From NCBI RefSeq assembly GCF_009792235.1, contig NZ_CP046973.1, forward strand, positions 2,604,001 to 2,668,000: DNA of 64,000 bases, in the 5' to 3' direction. This document shows positions 44,501-52,848 of the stretch, one piece after another; within the stretch, counting starts at the first letter, position 1, and every line of letters begins with the position of its first letter. The notes beneath the pieces were generated by a model, which did no database searches, was not told the DNA's origin, and saw only the letters and a list, made by a program, of their open reading frames with translations. This DNA comes from Microcystis aeruginosa FD4. Its GTDB lineage: Bacteria; Cyanobacteriota; Cyanobacteriia; Cyanobacteriales; Microcystaceae. A program made the position numbers and the translations under genes.

Positions 44501-44940
44501 CCTTCTTAGGAACTCCGGGTCGAGATACCGTTACTGGAACGGATCTTGATGATATTCTCATGGGGGGTTTAGGGGCTGATAACCTTACAGGAAACCAAGG
44601 TCACGATCAATTTGTTTATCAAAGTATCCGAGATGCAGGAGATGTGATCAAAGATTTTGAAGTGGGCATAGACTATATTGTATTTACTGCCTTACTTAAT
44701 AGTCTTGGATATGGAGGTTCTAATCCGATTGCGGATGGCTATCTGAAATTTGGTTCACGCGGGAACGATACTGTCATTCTTTTTGATGTTGATGTTGGCA
44801 GTTTTGACCAGTCATCGGCTCTTACCGTTAATAATGCTCAACTATTTCCATTTAATCAACCCATTCCTGAATCAAGTTCTTTACTCAGTTTATTAGTTCC
44901 TCTCGGATTTTTTGCTGTATCATTTCTTCATCGGAGATAG
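41526..44940 (+). pseudogene. Giant lipase/RTX protein, segment 3 (DUF11, PPC, cadherin-like, PEP-CTERM-like)
   Basis: The 3' part of the same gene, open to 44940 (the longest stretch starting at a Met-capable codon at 41632 is 1,102 codons). Domains in order: DUF11 repeats (DLSVTKTASISSVELGETFT; DLVVTRTDSSGEVN), a PPC-like domain (IIKFELDAGERVILDLDA to GTYYVGVSG), a third DUF11 (DLELTQTVNNSNPAIGDE), two or three cadherin/VCBS-like modules (NDAPVAQADTATTAQNTPL, then PQAVNDVATTTQNTPL), RTX units (GGLGADNLTGNQGHDQF) and a tail IPESSSLLSLLVPLGFFAV ending RR. The tail resembles a PEP-CTERM anchor. Without the upstream part it has no start or export signal. Confidence 0.85.
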
Positions 44941-44942
44941 AC

Positions 44943-45362
44943 ATGAACCTATTTCCTAAACAACTGACAATTACCTTATTAGCTCCATTAATATTATTAG
45001 TCAGTAGTTGTAGCTCAAAATTAATTTCTGCGCCGGGGATTAAGGGACGGTTTATCGAAGAGTCAACAGGAAAACCAATTGCCGGAGCTAAGGTGAGATA
45101 TACTCATATAGGCGATGGATTGACCAAAGAGAGTACCACAGATGCTGAGGGTCGCTTTATTTTTCAGCCTGAATTTACAGAGGGTTATGCAGGATATCCC
45201 ACATCGCCTGTAAGTTTACAAGTCAGTCTTGAACTGCTTATAAGAGATAAGCACAACTTCTCTTCCGCCTATCATTTTGTCAAAAATACTGATGTTGAGA
45301 ATGCCCTCATTGATGTGGGTGATATTCGAGTTAATCAGTTTTTTCTAACACCCTCACCCTAA
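44943..45362 (+). CDS. Lipoprotein with carboxypeptidase-regulatory-like domain, copy 1
   Basis: 139 residues starting 2 bp after the giant gene's stop. A lipobox LLVSSC (Cys near 23) predicts lipid attachment after signal-peptidase II. The rest, IKGRFIEESTGKPIAGAKV then TDAEGRFIFQPEF, is a small beta-sandwich of the carboxypeptidase-regulatory or transthyretin-like type. A near-identical copy follows at 45396. Placement suggests cotranscription with the giant surface protein. Confidence 0.82.
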   Translation: MNLFPKQLTITLLAPLILLVSSCSSKLISAPGIKGRFIEESTGKPIAGAKVRYTHIGDGLTKESTTDAEGRFIFQPEFTEGYAGYPTSPVSLQVSLELLIRDKHNFSSAYHFVKNTDVENALIDVGDIRVNQFFLTPSP

Positions 45363-45395
45363 TAACACTTTTCTATTTGAGGTAAGCGAGGGAAA

Positions 45396-45839
45396 ATGCT
45401 TCTGTTTATACCTCCTAAACAACTGACAATTACCCTATTAGCTCCCTTGATGTTATTGGTCAGTAGTTGTAGCTCAAAATTAATTTCTGCGCCGGGGATT
45501 AAGGGACGGTTTATCGAAGAGTCAACAGGAAAACCAATTCTAGGAGCTAAGGTGAGATATACTAATATAGGCGAGGGCTTGACCAAAGAGAGTATCACCG
45601 ATGCGGATGGTCGCTTTATTTTTCAGCCTGAATTTACAGAAGGCTATGCAGGATATCCCACATCGCCTGTCGGTTTACGGGTAAGACTTCAACTAATGAT
45701 AAAAGATAAGCACAACTTTTCATCTGTCTATCCTTCTGTGAAAAATTCTGCTTATCCTTCTGTGAAAAATACAGATGTTGATAATGCTATGATCGATGCT
45801 GGTGATATTAAAGTTAATCGTTTTTTTTTAAACCCCTAA
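45396..45839 (+). CDS. Lipoprotein with carboxypeptidase-regulatory-like domain, copy 2
   Basis: 147 residues, highly similar to the preceding copy from LTITLLAPL to the end, with the same lipobox LLVSSC. It differs by a repeated SAYPSVKN/YPSVKN segment near residue 115 that adds eight residues, and by scattered substitutions. GAGGTAAGCGAGGG upstream gives a good ribosome site for ATG 45396. The pair is a recent tandem duplication, and its identical stretches could recombine. Confidence 0.82.
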   Translation: MLLFIPPKQLTITLLAPLMLLVSSCSSKLISAPGIKGRFIEESTGKPILGAKVRYTNIGEGLTKESITDADGRFIFQPEFTEGYAGYPTSPVGLRVRLQLMIKDKHNFSSVYPSVKNSAYPSVKNTDVDNAMIDAGDIKVNRFFLNP

Positions 45840-45935
45840 GACCCCTTTTTTCTTGAGGTAAAATATGTCATTAAGAATCAACCAGAAAACCAAGATCATA
45901 CTTTGATTAAGCAACAACCAAAATTTTTTTTAAAC

Positions 45936-47168
45936 ATGGCGGATCGCAATTGTAAGTCGAAATGGCTATCGATCATAGGAATTGGTGAAGATGGCTTAGA
46001 AGGGTTAAGTTCAGTCGGGCGAAGTCTGCTTTCTTTAGCATCAGTTATTGTCGGTGGTGAACGTCATCTGGCAATGTTACCCCCAGAGGATCAACGGCAA
46101 AAACTGCTCTGGACTTCTCCCATTCAAGACTCTGTTAACGAGATCATCCGCCGTCGTGGTCAATCCGTCTGTGTTTTGGCCAGTGGTGATCCTATGTGCT
46201 ACGGGATTGGTGTCACTCTCACCCGTCAGATTCCCCTTGAGGAAATGACGATTATTCCCTCTCCTTCTAGCTTTAGTCTTGCCTGTAGTCGTTTGGGTTG
46301 GTCCCTGAGTGAAGTGGAAACTTTGAGTTTGTGTGGTCGTCCTCCGGCTTGGTTGAATGGAGTGCTTTATCCCGGCGCTAAACTGCTGGTACTGAGTGCC
46401 GATGCCCAGACTCCTGCGATCGCTGCTCGGCTTCTAACCGAGGCAGGTTTTGGCGAAAGTCCCATCACGGTTTTAGAACATCTAGGGGGAACCCAGGAAC
46501 GCCACATCCAAGGCATCGCCAACGATTGGCAGTTTACAGATCTGGCAGATTTAAATGTCATCGCCATTAGCTGTATCTCCTCCCATCCTCCTACCCGGGC
46601 GCCGCGCCTTCCCGGACTGCCGGATTCTGCTTACCATCATGACGGACAGTTGACAAAAAGAGAAGTTCGTGCTATCACTCTGAGTACATTGGCTCCCCTA
46701 CCCGGACAATTGCTCTGGGATGTGGGAGCGGGTTGTGGTTCCATTGCCATTGAGTGGCTGCGTAGCGATCGCCGTTGCCAGGCTATTGCGATCGAACATC
46801 ATCCCACCAGATTACAATACATTGCCGATAATGCCGCCGCCTTGGGAACGCCCCATCTGCAAATCGTCGCCGGAATCGCACCGAGCGCCCTGAAAGATTT
46901 ACCGCCACCGGACGCTATTTTTATTGGTGGCGGTATCACCACACCCCACCTATTGGAAACCTGTTGGTTAGCCCTGCGCCCCGGGGGTCGTCTTGTTGCC
47001 AACACTGTTACAATTGAAAGCGAATTAGTCCTCTTGCAATGGCATAGTAAATTAGGAGGGGAACTGCTGCGGATTGGTATTGAAAAAGCCGAACCTGTCG
47101 GTAAATTTTTAGGTTGGAAAGCAATGGCCCCCGTAACCCAGTGGACTGTTCTGAAACCGAGATTGTAA
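45936..47168 (+). CDS. cobL: Precorrin-6Y C5,15-methyltransferase (CbiE-CbiT fusion)
   Basis: About 410 residues from ATG 45936; a TTG at 45903 would add 11 residues. The N-terminal half is a tetrapyrrole methylase (SIIGIGEDGLEGLS, VLASGDPMCYGIG, IPSPSSFSLACSRLGW), and the C-terminal half is CbiT-like with the SAM motif LLWDVGAGCGSIAIEWLR near 250 and IFIGGG near 330. The fused enzyme methylates C5 and C15 and decarboxylates the ring. It belongs with cobI, cobH and cobG at 34-37 kb but is separated by 9 kb of accessory DNA. No clear riboswitch precedes it. Confidence 0.94.
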   Translation: MADRNCKSKWLSIIGIGEDGLEGLSSVGRSLLSLASVIVGGERHLAMLPPEDQRQKLLWTSPIQDSVNEIIRRRGQSVCVLASGDPMCYGIGVTLTRQIPLEEMTIIPSPSSFSLACSRLGWSLSEVETLSLCGRPPAWLNGVLYPGAKLLVLSADAQTPAIAARLLTEAGFGESPITVLEHLGGTQERHIQGIANDWQFTDLADLNVIAISCISSHPPTRAPRLPGLPDSAYHHDGQLTKREVRAITLSTLAPLPGQLLWDVGAGCGSIAIEWLRSDRRCQAIAIEHHPTRLQYIADNAAALGTPHLQIVAGIAPSALKDLPPPDAIFIGGGITTPHLLETCWLALRPGGRLVANTVTIESELVLLQWHSKLGGELLRIGIEKAEPVGKFLGWKAMAPVTQWTVLKPRL

Positions 47169-47172
47169 TTTG

Positions 47173-47240
47173 TAGGATGGGTTAGCGCACTCCGTAACCC
47201 ATGCGGGTGTTGGGTTTCATGCTTCAACCCAACCTACGTT
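47173..47240 (+). repeat. Dispersed GGATGGGTTAGCGCA / CCCAACCTACG repeat, short copy
   Basis: GTAGGATGGGTTAGCGCACT and TTGGGTTTCATGCTTCAACC then CAACCTACGTTC match 33256-33382 in reverse orientation without its 50-bp middle. It lies just after cobL and provides the false start of the next broken frame. Confidence 0.8.
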
Positions 47241-47595
47241 CTATCCAGCTTAACCCCGTTGATCGTTCCCTATCGCCTCTAGAAACCCCAGCCTTGGCTG
47301 ATACGGGAGCCTTGCATCTCTGCATTCCTGCACATATTCAAATTCAGTTAAAATTAACTGAAATCGATCGCAAGGAGGTAATTTTAGCCGATGGTTCCCG
47401 TTGGTTCCCTACGTTGGGCCGATCGAAATTCGTTTCAAAAACCGCGTCGGTTTCGTCGGTGCCTTGGTGATGGGGGATCAAGTATTGCTTGGCGCTATCC
47501 CAAGGAAAGATTTGGACTTAATCATTATTCCGACAACCCAGACTATTGATATTAACCCCAATAGTCCTAATCTAGCTACCTCGATCGCTAAATAG
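47220..47595 (+). pseudogene. Clan AA (retropepsin-like) aspartic protease, 5'-truncated and frameshifted
   Basis: The first frame contains the catalytic ADTGALHLCIPAHI, then EVILADGSR. Near 47399 one base is missing, and the rest (VPYVGPIEIRFKNRVGFVGA, GDQVLLGAIPRKDLDLII) follows in the next frame. The normal N-terminus is replaced by the dispersed repeat. I recall such small clan AA proteases as common in cyanobacteria, of unknown role. This copy cannot make a normal product. Confidence 0.75.
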
Positions 47596-47708
47596 ATAGA
47601 CCCCAGAAATTATATTAATTTATCAAAGTTCGGAGAATAATTGACTGTTGATTGATAGCGATCTAGATTGGAAAACCATTGTTAAAATGGAATCAGTTTG
47701 AACTTTTC

Positions 47709-48084
47709 CTATTCCCTTTGAGTCGCTTGTCTAACCTGTTCGATCTCTAATTCTAAAGCTTGTGCTATCTGTTCAACCTTCAATCCTAACGCCAATAAAC
47801 GAGGAATAGAGGCTAATTTTGCCGCTAATTCGCCTTCTTCTAAAGCTTCCTGATACACTTTAGTTTGTTTTAAATCACTTAAACTAAACATCGCTTCTAT
47901 CTACTTTCTACTGACTTGGGGTAACTTATAAACCAAAATTGTCTCTATCAATTCTAAAAGTTCTGGCTGTTGTTTGAGATTAGGGAATTCTTCTCTAATC
48001 CGTGGAATTAATTGTTTTCCCTGCTCGATCGCTCTTGCGGTTGGTGCTATGATTAATTGTAAAACCCTCATCAACAAAGTTTTA
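47709..48084 (-). pseudogene. Rpn/PD-(D/E)XK transposase-like protein, C-terminal remnant
   Basis: From 48084 the - strand reads LLMRVLQLIIAPTARAIEQG, then LKQQPELLELIETILVYKLP, then a TAG stop after VSRK, then IEAMFSLSDLKQTKVYQEAL and EGELAAKLASIPRLLALGLK. The second part matches the usual C-terminus of cyanobacterial Rpn-family/DUF2887 proteins, with the stop replacing a codon. The N-terminal nuclease domain is absent. Confidence 0.65.
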
Positions 48085-48191
48085 CTTCAATATATGGAAG
48101 GCAATTAAACTCAGCACCAAGCATGACCCTTCCGTAATTCTACTTTAGGCTATAATTATAAGAACCATCAAATGCACCCTATTCTTATTCT

Positions 48192-49226
48192 TCAAAAATC
48201 AAGGTTTATATCATAAAAATCAAAAAGTTTTTGGAAAAAATCTACTACTATAGACTCATAGGTTTCTTGCATAATTTCATAAGCTCCAAATCGATAAACT
48301 TCATAACCTAGCAATTTTAACTTTCTATCTTCAGCTACCATTTCTGCATAAAGCTGAGGCTTCGCATATTCTCCATCAGCATAATGTTGTTTACCATCAA
48401 TCTCGATAACAATTCTTTTTGATTTTGGCAATAATAATAAAAAATCCATACGTTGTCTTATCAATCTTCTCCCATTGTTATATCTTTTGAGTTCTTTGAT
48501 AGTATAGGGATCATAATGTAAATAAACTTGTGGCAGTAGAGCGGGCGAATTTTCACCCCAACGACGACATAATTGCTCGTTTTTATAGTAAGTGTCAAAA
48601 AATCTAGATTCTACTCCATTATTTTGCAAGGATTCTTTAAGTCGTTTGTAAAGAGAATCTGCCGCTTCTGAATTTGACCAGCTAATAATTTTTTTATACT
48701 CTTTCCACCAATCAATTAACTCTATCCATAATAATCCATGACTTTGAATCGGCTTATCATAGATCAAACAGGATTCTTTATACTTCGTAATTTCAATATC
48801 ATTGCTAAGTGAATCTGAAAAAATAATTTCTGGTTTAAAAGAATTAGAGGCAAAAATAATATTTTTGATATTTTGATGTCCTAGTTTTTTGGTTAAATGA
48901 ATTGTGTAGCCATTACTATCAACTTGAAAACCACTTTTTTCACAAATTCCTCTTAAAGTTTGCTTATGCTCTTCCTTAACATTATAACTGTTGTATAAAA
49001 GTATTGATTCAATTACTTTCAGAAATTTCTGAATATCGTTTTGATTTTCCCAATCAATCTTTGAGTAGTATCCATTCAATTGATCTAGGCGCGTAGATGG
49101 ACGAGGCTCGTATTTATCAAATCCCGCCTCCGTAAACCAACTATCTATTTGATCAATATAATATTTATATTTTAAGCAGCAAAATTCTCGAAACTCACTC
49201 TTTAATAAATCTAGAGATATATTCAT
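48192..49226 (-). CDS. Hypothetical protein with C-terminal PD-(D/E)XK-like nuclease domain
   Basis: 344 residues, AT-rich and lysine/tyrosine-rich compared with neighbours, which suggests transfer. The N-terminal part (about 1-110) is helical, with FLKVIESILLYNSYN followed by ICEKSGFQVDSNGYTIHL, similar in style to modules seen in abortive-infection proteins, but I cannot assign it. Near 265-295 lies RMDFLLLLPKSKRIVIEIDGKQH, in which Asp, Glu and Asp/Lys fit a Vsr/DUF559-type nuclease core. It stands alone between broken genes and gatA. A defence role is a guess. Confidence 0.6.
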   Translation of the reverse strand: MNISLDLLKSEFREFCCLKYKYYIDQIDSWFTEAGFDKYEPRPSTRLDQLNGYYSKIDWENQNDIQKFLKVIESILLYNSYNVKEEHKQTLRGICEKSGFQVDSNGYTIHLTKKLGHQNIKNIIFASNSFKPEIIFSDSLSNDIEITKYKESCLIYDKPIQSHGLLWIELIDWWKEYKKIISWSNSEAADSLYKRLKESLQNNGVESRFFDTYYKNEQLCRRWGENSPALLPQVYLHYDPYTIKELKRYNNGRRLIRQRMDFLLLLPKSKRIVIEIDGKQHYADGEYAKPQLYAEMVAEDRKLKLLGYEVYRFGAYEIMQETYESIVVDFFQKLFDFYDINLDF

Positions 49227-49419
49227 AGAGACACATCAACTTTCGGAGAAATCACCGATACATACAATACCAAATTCTGGCAATTCAGCATTAGGATCAA
49301 AATCAACAGATTGGTGGGTTATGGCGAATACCTTATTAGTTGCTTAACTGTCTCATTTGTCATCGCCTAACCCACCCTACTATTTGGCTACCGGCAAAAG
49401 ATAGCCACCAGCAATTGTA

Positions 49420-50871
49420 TCAATTTGTAAAAGATGGTTGACGTTTGTGCCAATCGGTAGCCTGTTCGTAGGCGTGGGCGACATGAAATAATTGATCTTC
49501 GCGCAGCACATTACCGACTAATTGTAAACCAATCGGCAAACCTTGCCCATCAAAACCGCAGGGAAGACTTAACCCGGGTAAACCGGCTAAATTGACGGGA
49601 ATAGTCATTAAATCCGATAAATACATACTCAGAGGATCCGCCGTTTTTTCCCCAGCTTTAAAAGCTGTGGTCGGTGAAGTGGGAGAAACTAACACATCTA
49701 CCGATTGAAAAGCTCGATCGAAATCCTCTTTGATCAAAGTCCTCACCTTTTGTGCTTTCAGGTAATAAGCATCATAATAACCCGCCGAGAGGGTATAGGT
49801 TCCCAACATAATCCGGCGCTTAACTTCCGCACCAAAACCCTGAGCGCGAGTCTTGGTGTACATATCAATCAAACTATCGGCATCTTCCCGAATACCGTAT
49901 TTAACCCCATCGTAACGGGCTAAATTCGCCGATGCCTCCGAGGGGGCGATAATGTAGTAGGTGGGCAATCCGTAACGGAAACGGGGACAGGAAATCTCTT
50001 TAATCGTAGCACCGAGAGCCTTTAACTGCTCTAAAGCTTGATTAACTGCCTCGGCAACCACCTGATCCAAACCTTCCCCGAAAGTTTCCTTAATTACGCC
50101 AATTTTTAACCCTTTTAAACTGGTTTTCAGGAATTGGCTATAGTCGGGAATCGGCAGATTGAGACTGGTAGAATCTTGGGGATCGTAACCCGCGATCGCT
50201 TGTAATAAAATCGCCGCATCTTCTACGGTACGACCAAAGGGACCGATCTGATCGAGAGAAGAAGCGTAAGCCACCAAACCAAAGCGAGAAACCAAGCCAT
50301 AGGTCGGTTTTAGCCCGACAACGCCACAAAATGAAGCCGGTTGACGAATTGAGCCTCCGGTATCCGATCCTAGAGCGACCACGCATTCTTGAGCGGCCAC
50401 AGCCGCAGCCGAACCCCCGGAAGAGCCTCCCGGCACCCGGGATAAGTCCCAAGGATTAGCAGTAACGTGATAACCAGAGTTTTCCGTGGAACTACCCATG
50501 GCAAACTCGTCTAAATTGGTTTTACCGACGATAACTGCCCCTAAATCCCGTAATTTTTGGGTAACGGTGGACTCGTAGGGGGGGACAAAATTTTCTAAAA
50601 TCCGAGAAGCGCAGGTGGTGGGGATACCCTTGGTGCAGAGATTATCTTTTAATGCGATGGGAATACCTGCCAACAGATGCAGAGATTCACCTCTAGCTAT
50701 TTTCTCGTCCACTTTTTGGGCTTGTGCGAGGGCTAAATCCGGAGTTAAATGGAGAAAGCTTTTTACTTGTGGTTCGATCGCTTCAATACGAGCGATAAAT
50801 TCTGTGGCGATTTCGACGGCTGTTTTTTCTTTATTAACGAGTTGTTGATGCAGTTGACGAATCGAAGTCAT
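49420..50871 (-). CDS. gatA: Aspartyl/glutamyl-tRNA(Asn/Gln) amidotransferase subunit A
   Basis: 483 residues, usual length. The amidase Ser-cis-Ser-Lys triad is visible as Lys75 (ALKDNLC), Ser150 (VPGGSSGGSAAAV) and Ser174 (DTGGSIRQPAS). The enzyme frees ammonia from glutamine for amidation of Glu-tRNA(Gln) by GatB in organisms lacking a glutaminyl-tRNA synthetase. gatB and gatC are not in this window. It is divergent from the DUF6398-like gene. Confidence 0.97.
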   Translation of the reverse strand: MTSIRQLHQQLVNKEKTAVEIATEFIARIEAIEPQVKSFLHLTPDLALAQAQKVDEKIARGESLHLLAGIPIALKDNLCTKGIPTTCASRILENFVPPYESTVTQKLRDLGAVIVGKTNLDEFAMGSSTENSGYHVTANPWDLSRVPGGSSGGSAAAVAAQECVVALGSDTGGSIRQPASFCGVVGLKPTYGLVSRFGLVAYASSLDQIGPFGRTVEDAAILLQAIAGYDPQDSTSLNLPIPDYSQFLKTSLKGLKIGVIKETFGEGLDQVVAEAVNQALEQLKALGATIKEISCPRFRYGLPTYYIIAPSEASANLARYDGVKYGIREDADSLIDMYTKTRAQGFGAEVKRRIMLGTYTLSAGYYDAYYLKAQKVRTLIKEDFDRAFQSVDVLVSPTSPTTAFKAGEKTADPLSMYLSDLMTIPVNLAGLPGLSLPCGFDGQGLPIGLQLVGNVLREDQLFHVAHAYEQATDWHKRQPSFTN

Positions 50872-51007
50872 GTTCAGTTACCGGTTACAACTACCGTCAG
50901 GAGCAAGCAACAACCCCGGACAGCAAAGACTATTTTAGCGTCAGTTTGGCTGTCGGTCAGCTAATCTCCTAAAATTAAAGGAAAGCCTGGGAGGAAAACC
51001 TACAGTT

Positions 51008-52018
51008 ATGACTTTTAATATCCGACAATTAGATAATTTAGACTACGATGAAGCCGAACCCTTACTAGAAGATTATATTACTGGAGCGATCGAAGAATAT
51101 ATCAATTCTCCAGAAGGACAGGTCTATTATCAAGAAAAACAAGAAGGTGGTGGTTGGATTGCTACCTTGATCGAGTTGGGCTATCTCTATGAAGGTTATA
51201 CCCTTGCTACCATGACTAAGGCAGATGTGCAAATCTTAATGGAAAAGATTTTACCACGCAAAATTACTATCCTCGATCCGACGGAAACCGAAGATGCTAT
51301 CCCTGAATTAATTAGTTTTTGGCAATTTTTGGGACGAGAATATAAATTAACTCAGGCTAAGGCTATTATTAAATATTTAGAACAATTAGGCGATCGCTTT
51401 GGTCAACTGATGAACAATCCCAGCAGTGGCGGTTTTATGAAAAATCTCTTGTTACAAGCGCATCAGCAGGGTTTTGATATCACCAGTCAGGAGGGTTTAA
51501 CAGCTTTTCAAGAAAAATATAATGCTGAACAACGCGCCAAACAGCAAGCGGCAGCAACATCGAAAAAAACGCCTCCAGCTGTTCCTAAATCGGAAAATGT
51601 TCCCAAGGCAATGCAGGCAAAATATCAAGAAATTATCGATATTACTGATAAATTTGCCGCTAAATATCTTAATGAAGAATACGCCCAACTTATTCGCCAA
51701 TTAACCGCAACTTTAGCTCGTAAGCGTCCCTCTCCCCTAGAAAAAGGTAAAGCCAATTCCTGGGCTGCTGGCATTACTCACGCCCTAGGAATGGTCAATT
51801 TTCTCTTCGATCCTAGCCAAAATCCCCACATTTCGGCCACAGAACTTTATAAAGCTTTTGGGGTTGCTCAAAGTACAGGACAAGCTAAATCAAAACAAGT
51901 GAGAGATTTACTGAAGATGTCCTATCTTGACTCAGAATGGGCTTTACCAAGCAATTTAGAGAACCATCCTAGCACTACGGTCCGGCAGTTAATCAGTACC
52001 ATGCTCGGTGATAATTAG
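51008..52018 (+). CDS. Hypothetical protein with DUF6398-like C-terminal domain
   Basis: 336 residues, cytoplasmic. The N-terminal half (about 1-150) is acidic and helical; a Lys/Ala/Pro linker (KQQAAATSKKTPPAVPK) lies near 180-200. The C-terminal part (from about 202, AKYQEIIDITDKFAAKYL, NSWAAGITHALGMVNFLFD) matches what I recall as DUF6398, often linked to SEC-C type proteins, where it ends with a helix-turn-helix-like QSTGQAKSKQVRDLL. Function unknown. The stop codon TAG merges with a MITE-end repeat starting at 52018. Confidence 0.7.
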   Translation: MTFNIRQLDNLDYDEAEPLLEDYITGAIEEYINSPEGQVYYQEKQEGGGWIATLIELGYLYEGYTLATMTKADVQILMEKILPRKITILDPTETEDAIPELISFWQFLGREYKLTQAKAIIKYLEQLGDRFGQLMNNPSSGGFMKNLLLQAHQQGFDITSQEGLTAFQEKYNAEQRAKQQAAATSKKTPPAVPKSENVPKAMQAKYQEIIDITDKFAAKYLNEEYAQLIRQLTATLARKRPSPLEKGKANSWAAGITHALGMVNFLFDPSQNPHISATELYKAFGVAQSTGQAKSKQVRDLLKMSYLDSEWALPSNLENHPSTTVRQLISTMLGDN

Positions 52019-52055
52019 GGTTTGCTGAAAAAGTCTGTTGGTGGAGTTAGAAGGC
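52018..52055. repeat. MITE-end-like repeat GGGTTTGCTGAAAAAGT
   Basis: Same unit as at 5003-5039 and, reversed, 18168-18204; its first bases match the 213-bp MITE ends. It begins inside the stop codon of the preceding gene. Confidence 0.75.
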
Positions 52056-52121
52056 ACTCTTGCAGCAGTAGATTCCTGAATGACCCAATCTCGATCGAGT
52101 TTGCCGACTAGACTCTAGTTA

Positions 52122-52334
52122 CACTTTGCTGAATAAAGCTAAAAACCTTGTTGGGTAACACTTTTAGACCTTTTGTCAATCAAAAAGTGCTGGATATGGG
52201 AGTGATCGGGGGGAAATTTAGGCACTTTTTCCCTGAAAATTAGGTAATTGGCCACCTCAAAACTGGTAAAACCCCACACCCCACACCCTACACCCCACAC
52301 CCTACCCCTAGGAAAAACTTTTTGCCGCAAACCC
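52122..52334 (+). mobile_element. 213-bp MITE, copy A
   Basis: Flanked by TAGTTA on both sides (52116-52121 and 52335-52340), a 6-bp target duplication. Left end CACTTTGCTGAATAAA is slightly decayed, right end reads TTTTTGCCGCAAACCC. The interior contains AAAAACCTTGTTGG, TCAAAAAGTGC, GATCGGGGGGAAA and tandem CACCCCACACC, as in copy B at 52934-53146, which has exactly the same length. No coding capacity. Confidence 0.9.
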
Positions 52335-52433
52335 TAGTTACCTTTCCAGTTAAACTATAGTAGTCAATAGTTATAAAGTTTTAAACGATCACCTATTGTC
52401 AGCCTTTTTAACTGGTCACTTTATTACCTACCT

Positions 52434-52796
52434 ATGTTAGACAGTTTCTCCCCCCAAACCTCTAGCGTTGTCCTCGCTTCGGTGGCGGACTATTTCAAAG
52501 TCCTGTCGGAAGTCAGTCGCCTACAGATTCTCAGTTGCTTGCAATTAGGCGCGATGAATGGTAAAGAAATCGCTGAAGCTACCGGACTAGGTCAGGCCAA
52601 TCTCTCCAAACACCTGAAAGCTTTAACCCAAGCGGGAATTATCTCGCGGCAACCCCAAGGAGTCAGCGTTTACTATCAAATTACCGACCCCGTCATCTAT
52701 GATCTCTGTCAGGTGGTTTGCGATCGCATTAGTCAGCAAATGCGTCAACGGGCCCGAGAATTCGAGAGTCTGCCGGCTTTCCATCTCCCTAAATAA
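52434..52796 (+). CDS. ArsR/SmtB-family winged-helix regulator
   Basis: 120 residues. ADYFKVLSEVSRLQILSCL opens the DNA-binding domain, and NGKEIAEATGLGQANLSKHLKALTQAGIISRQPQG is the helix-turn-helix and wing. The ELCVC metal site of SmtB/ArsR is absent; two cysteines remain (SCLQ, LCQVVC), so the signal may be redox or sulfide rather than a metal, but this is inference. It lies 50 bp before the pentapeptide-repeat gene, perhaps regulating it. Confidence 0.88.
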   Translation: MLDSFSPQTSSVVLASVADYFKVLSEVSRLQILSCLQLGAMNGKEIAEATGLGQANLSKHLKALTQAGIISRQPQGVSVYYQITDPVIYDLCQVVCDRISQQMRQRAREFESLPAFHLPK

Positions 52797-52848
52797 AAAT
52801 CCCTAAACCCTTGACATTTTGCGTTAATTATGATAGGTAAAAATTTTC

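Noticed and set aside
50138..50452. 104-codon frame in gatA
   Set aside because: Alternate-frame reading of a highly conserved gene.
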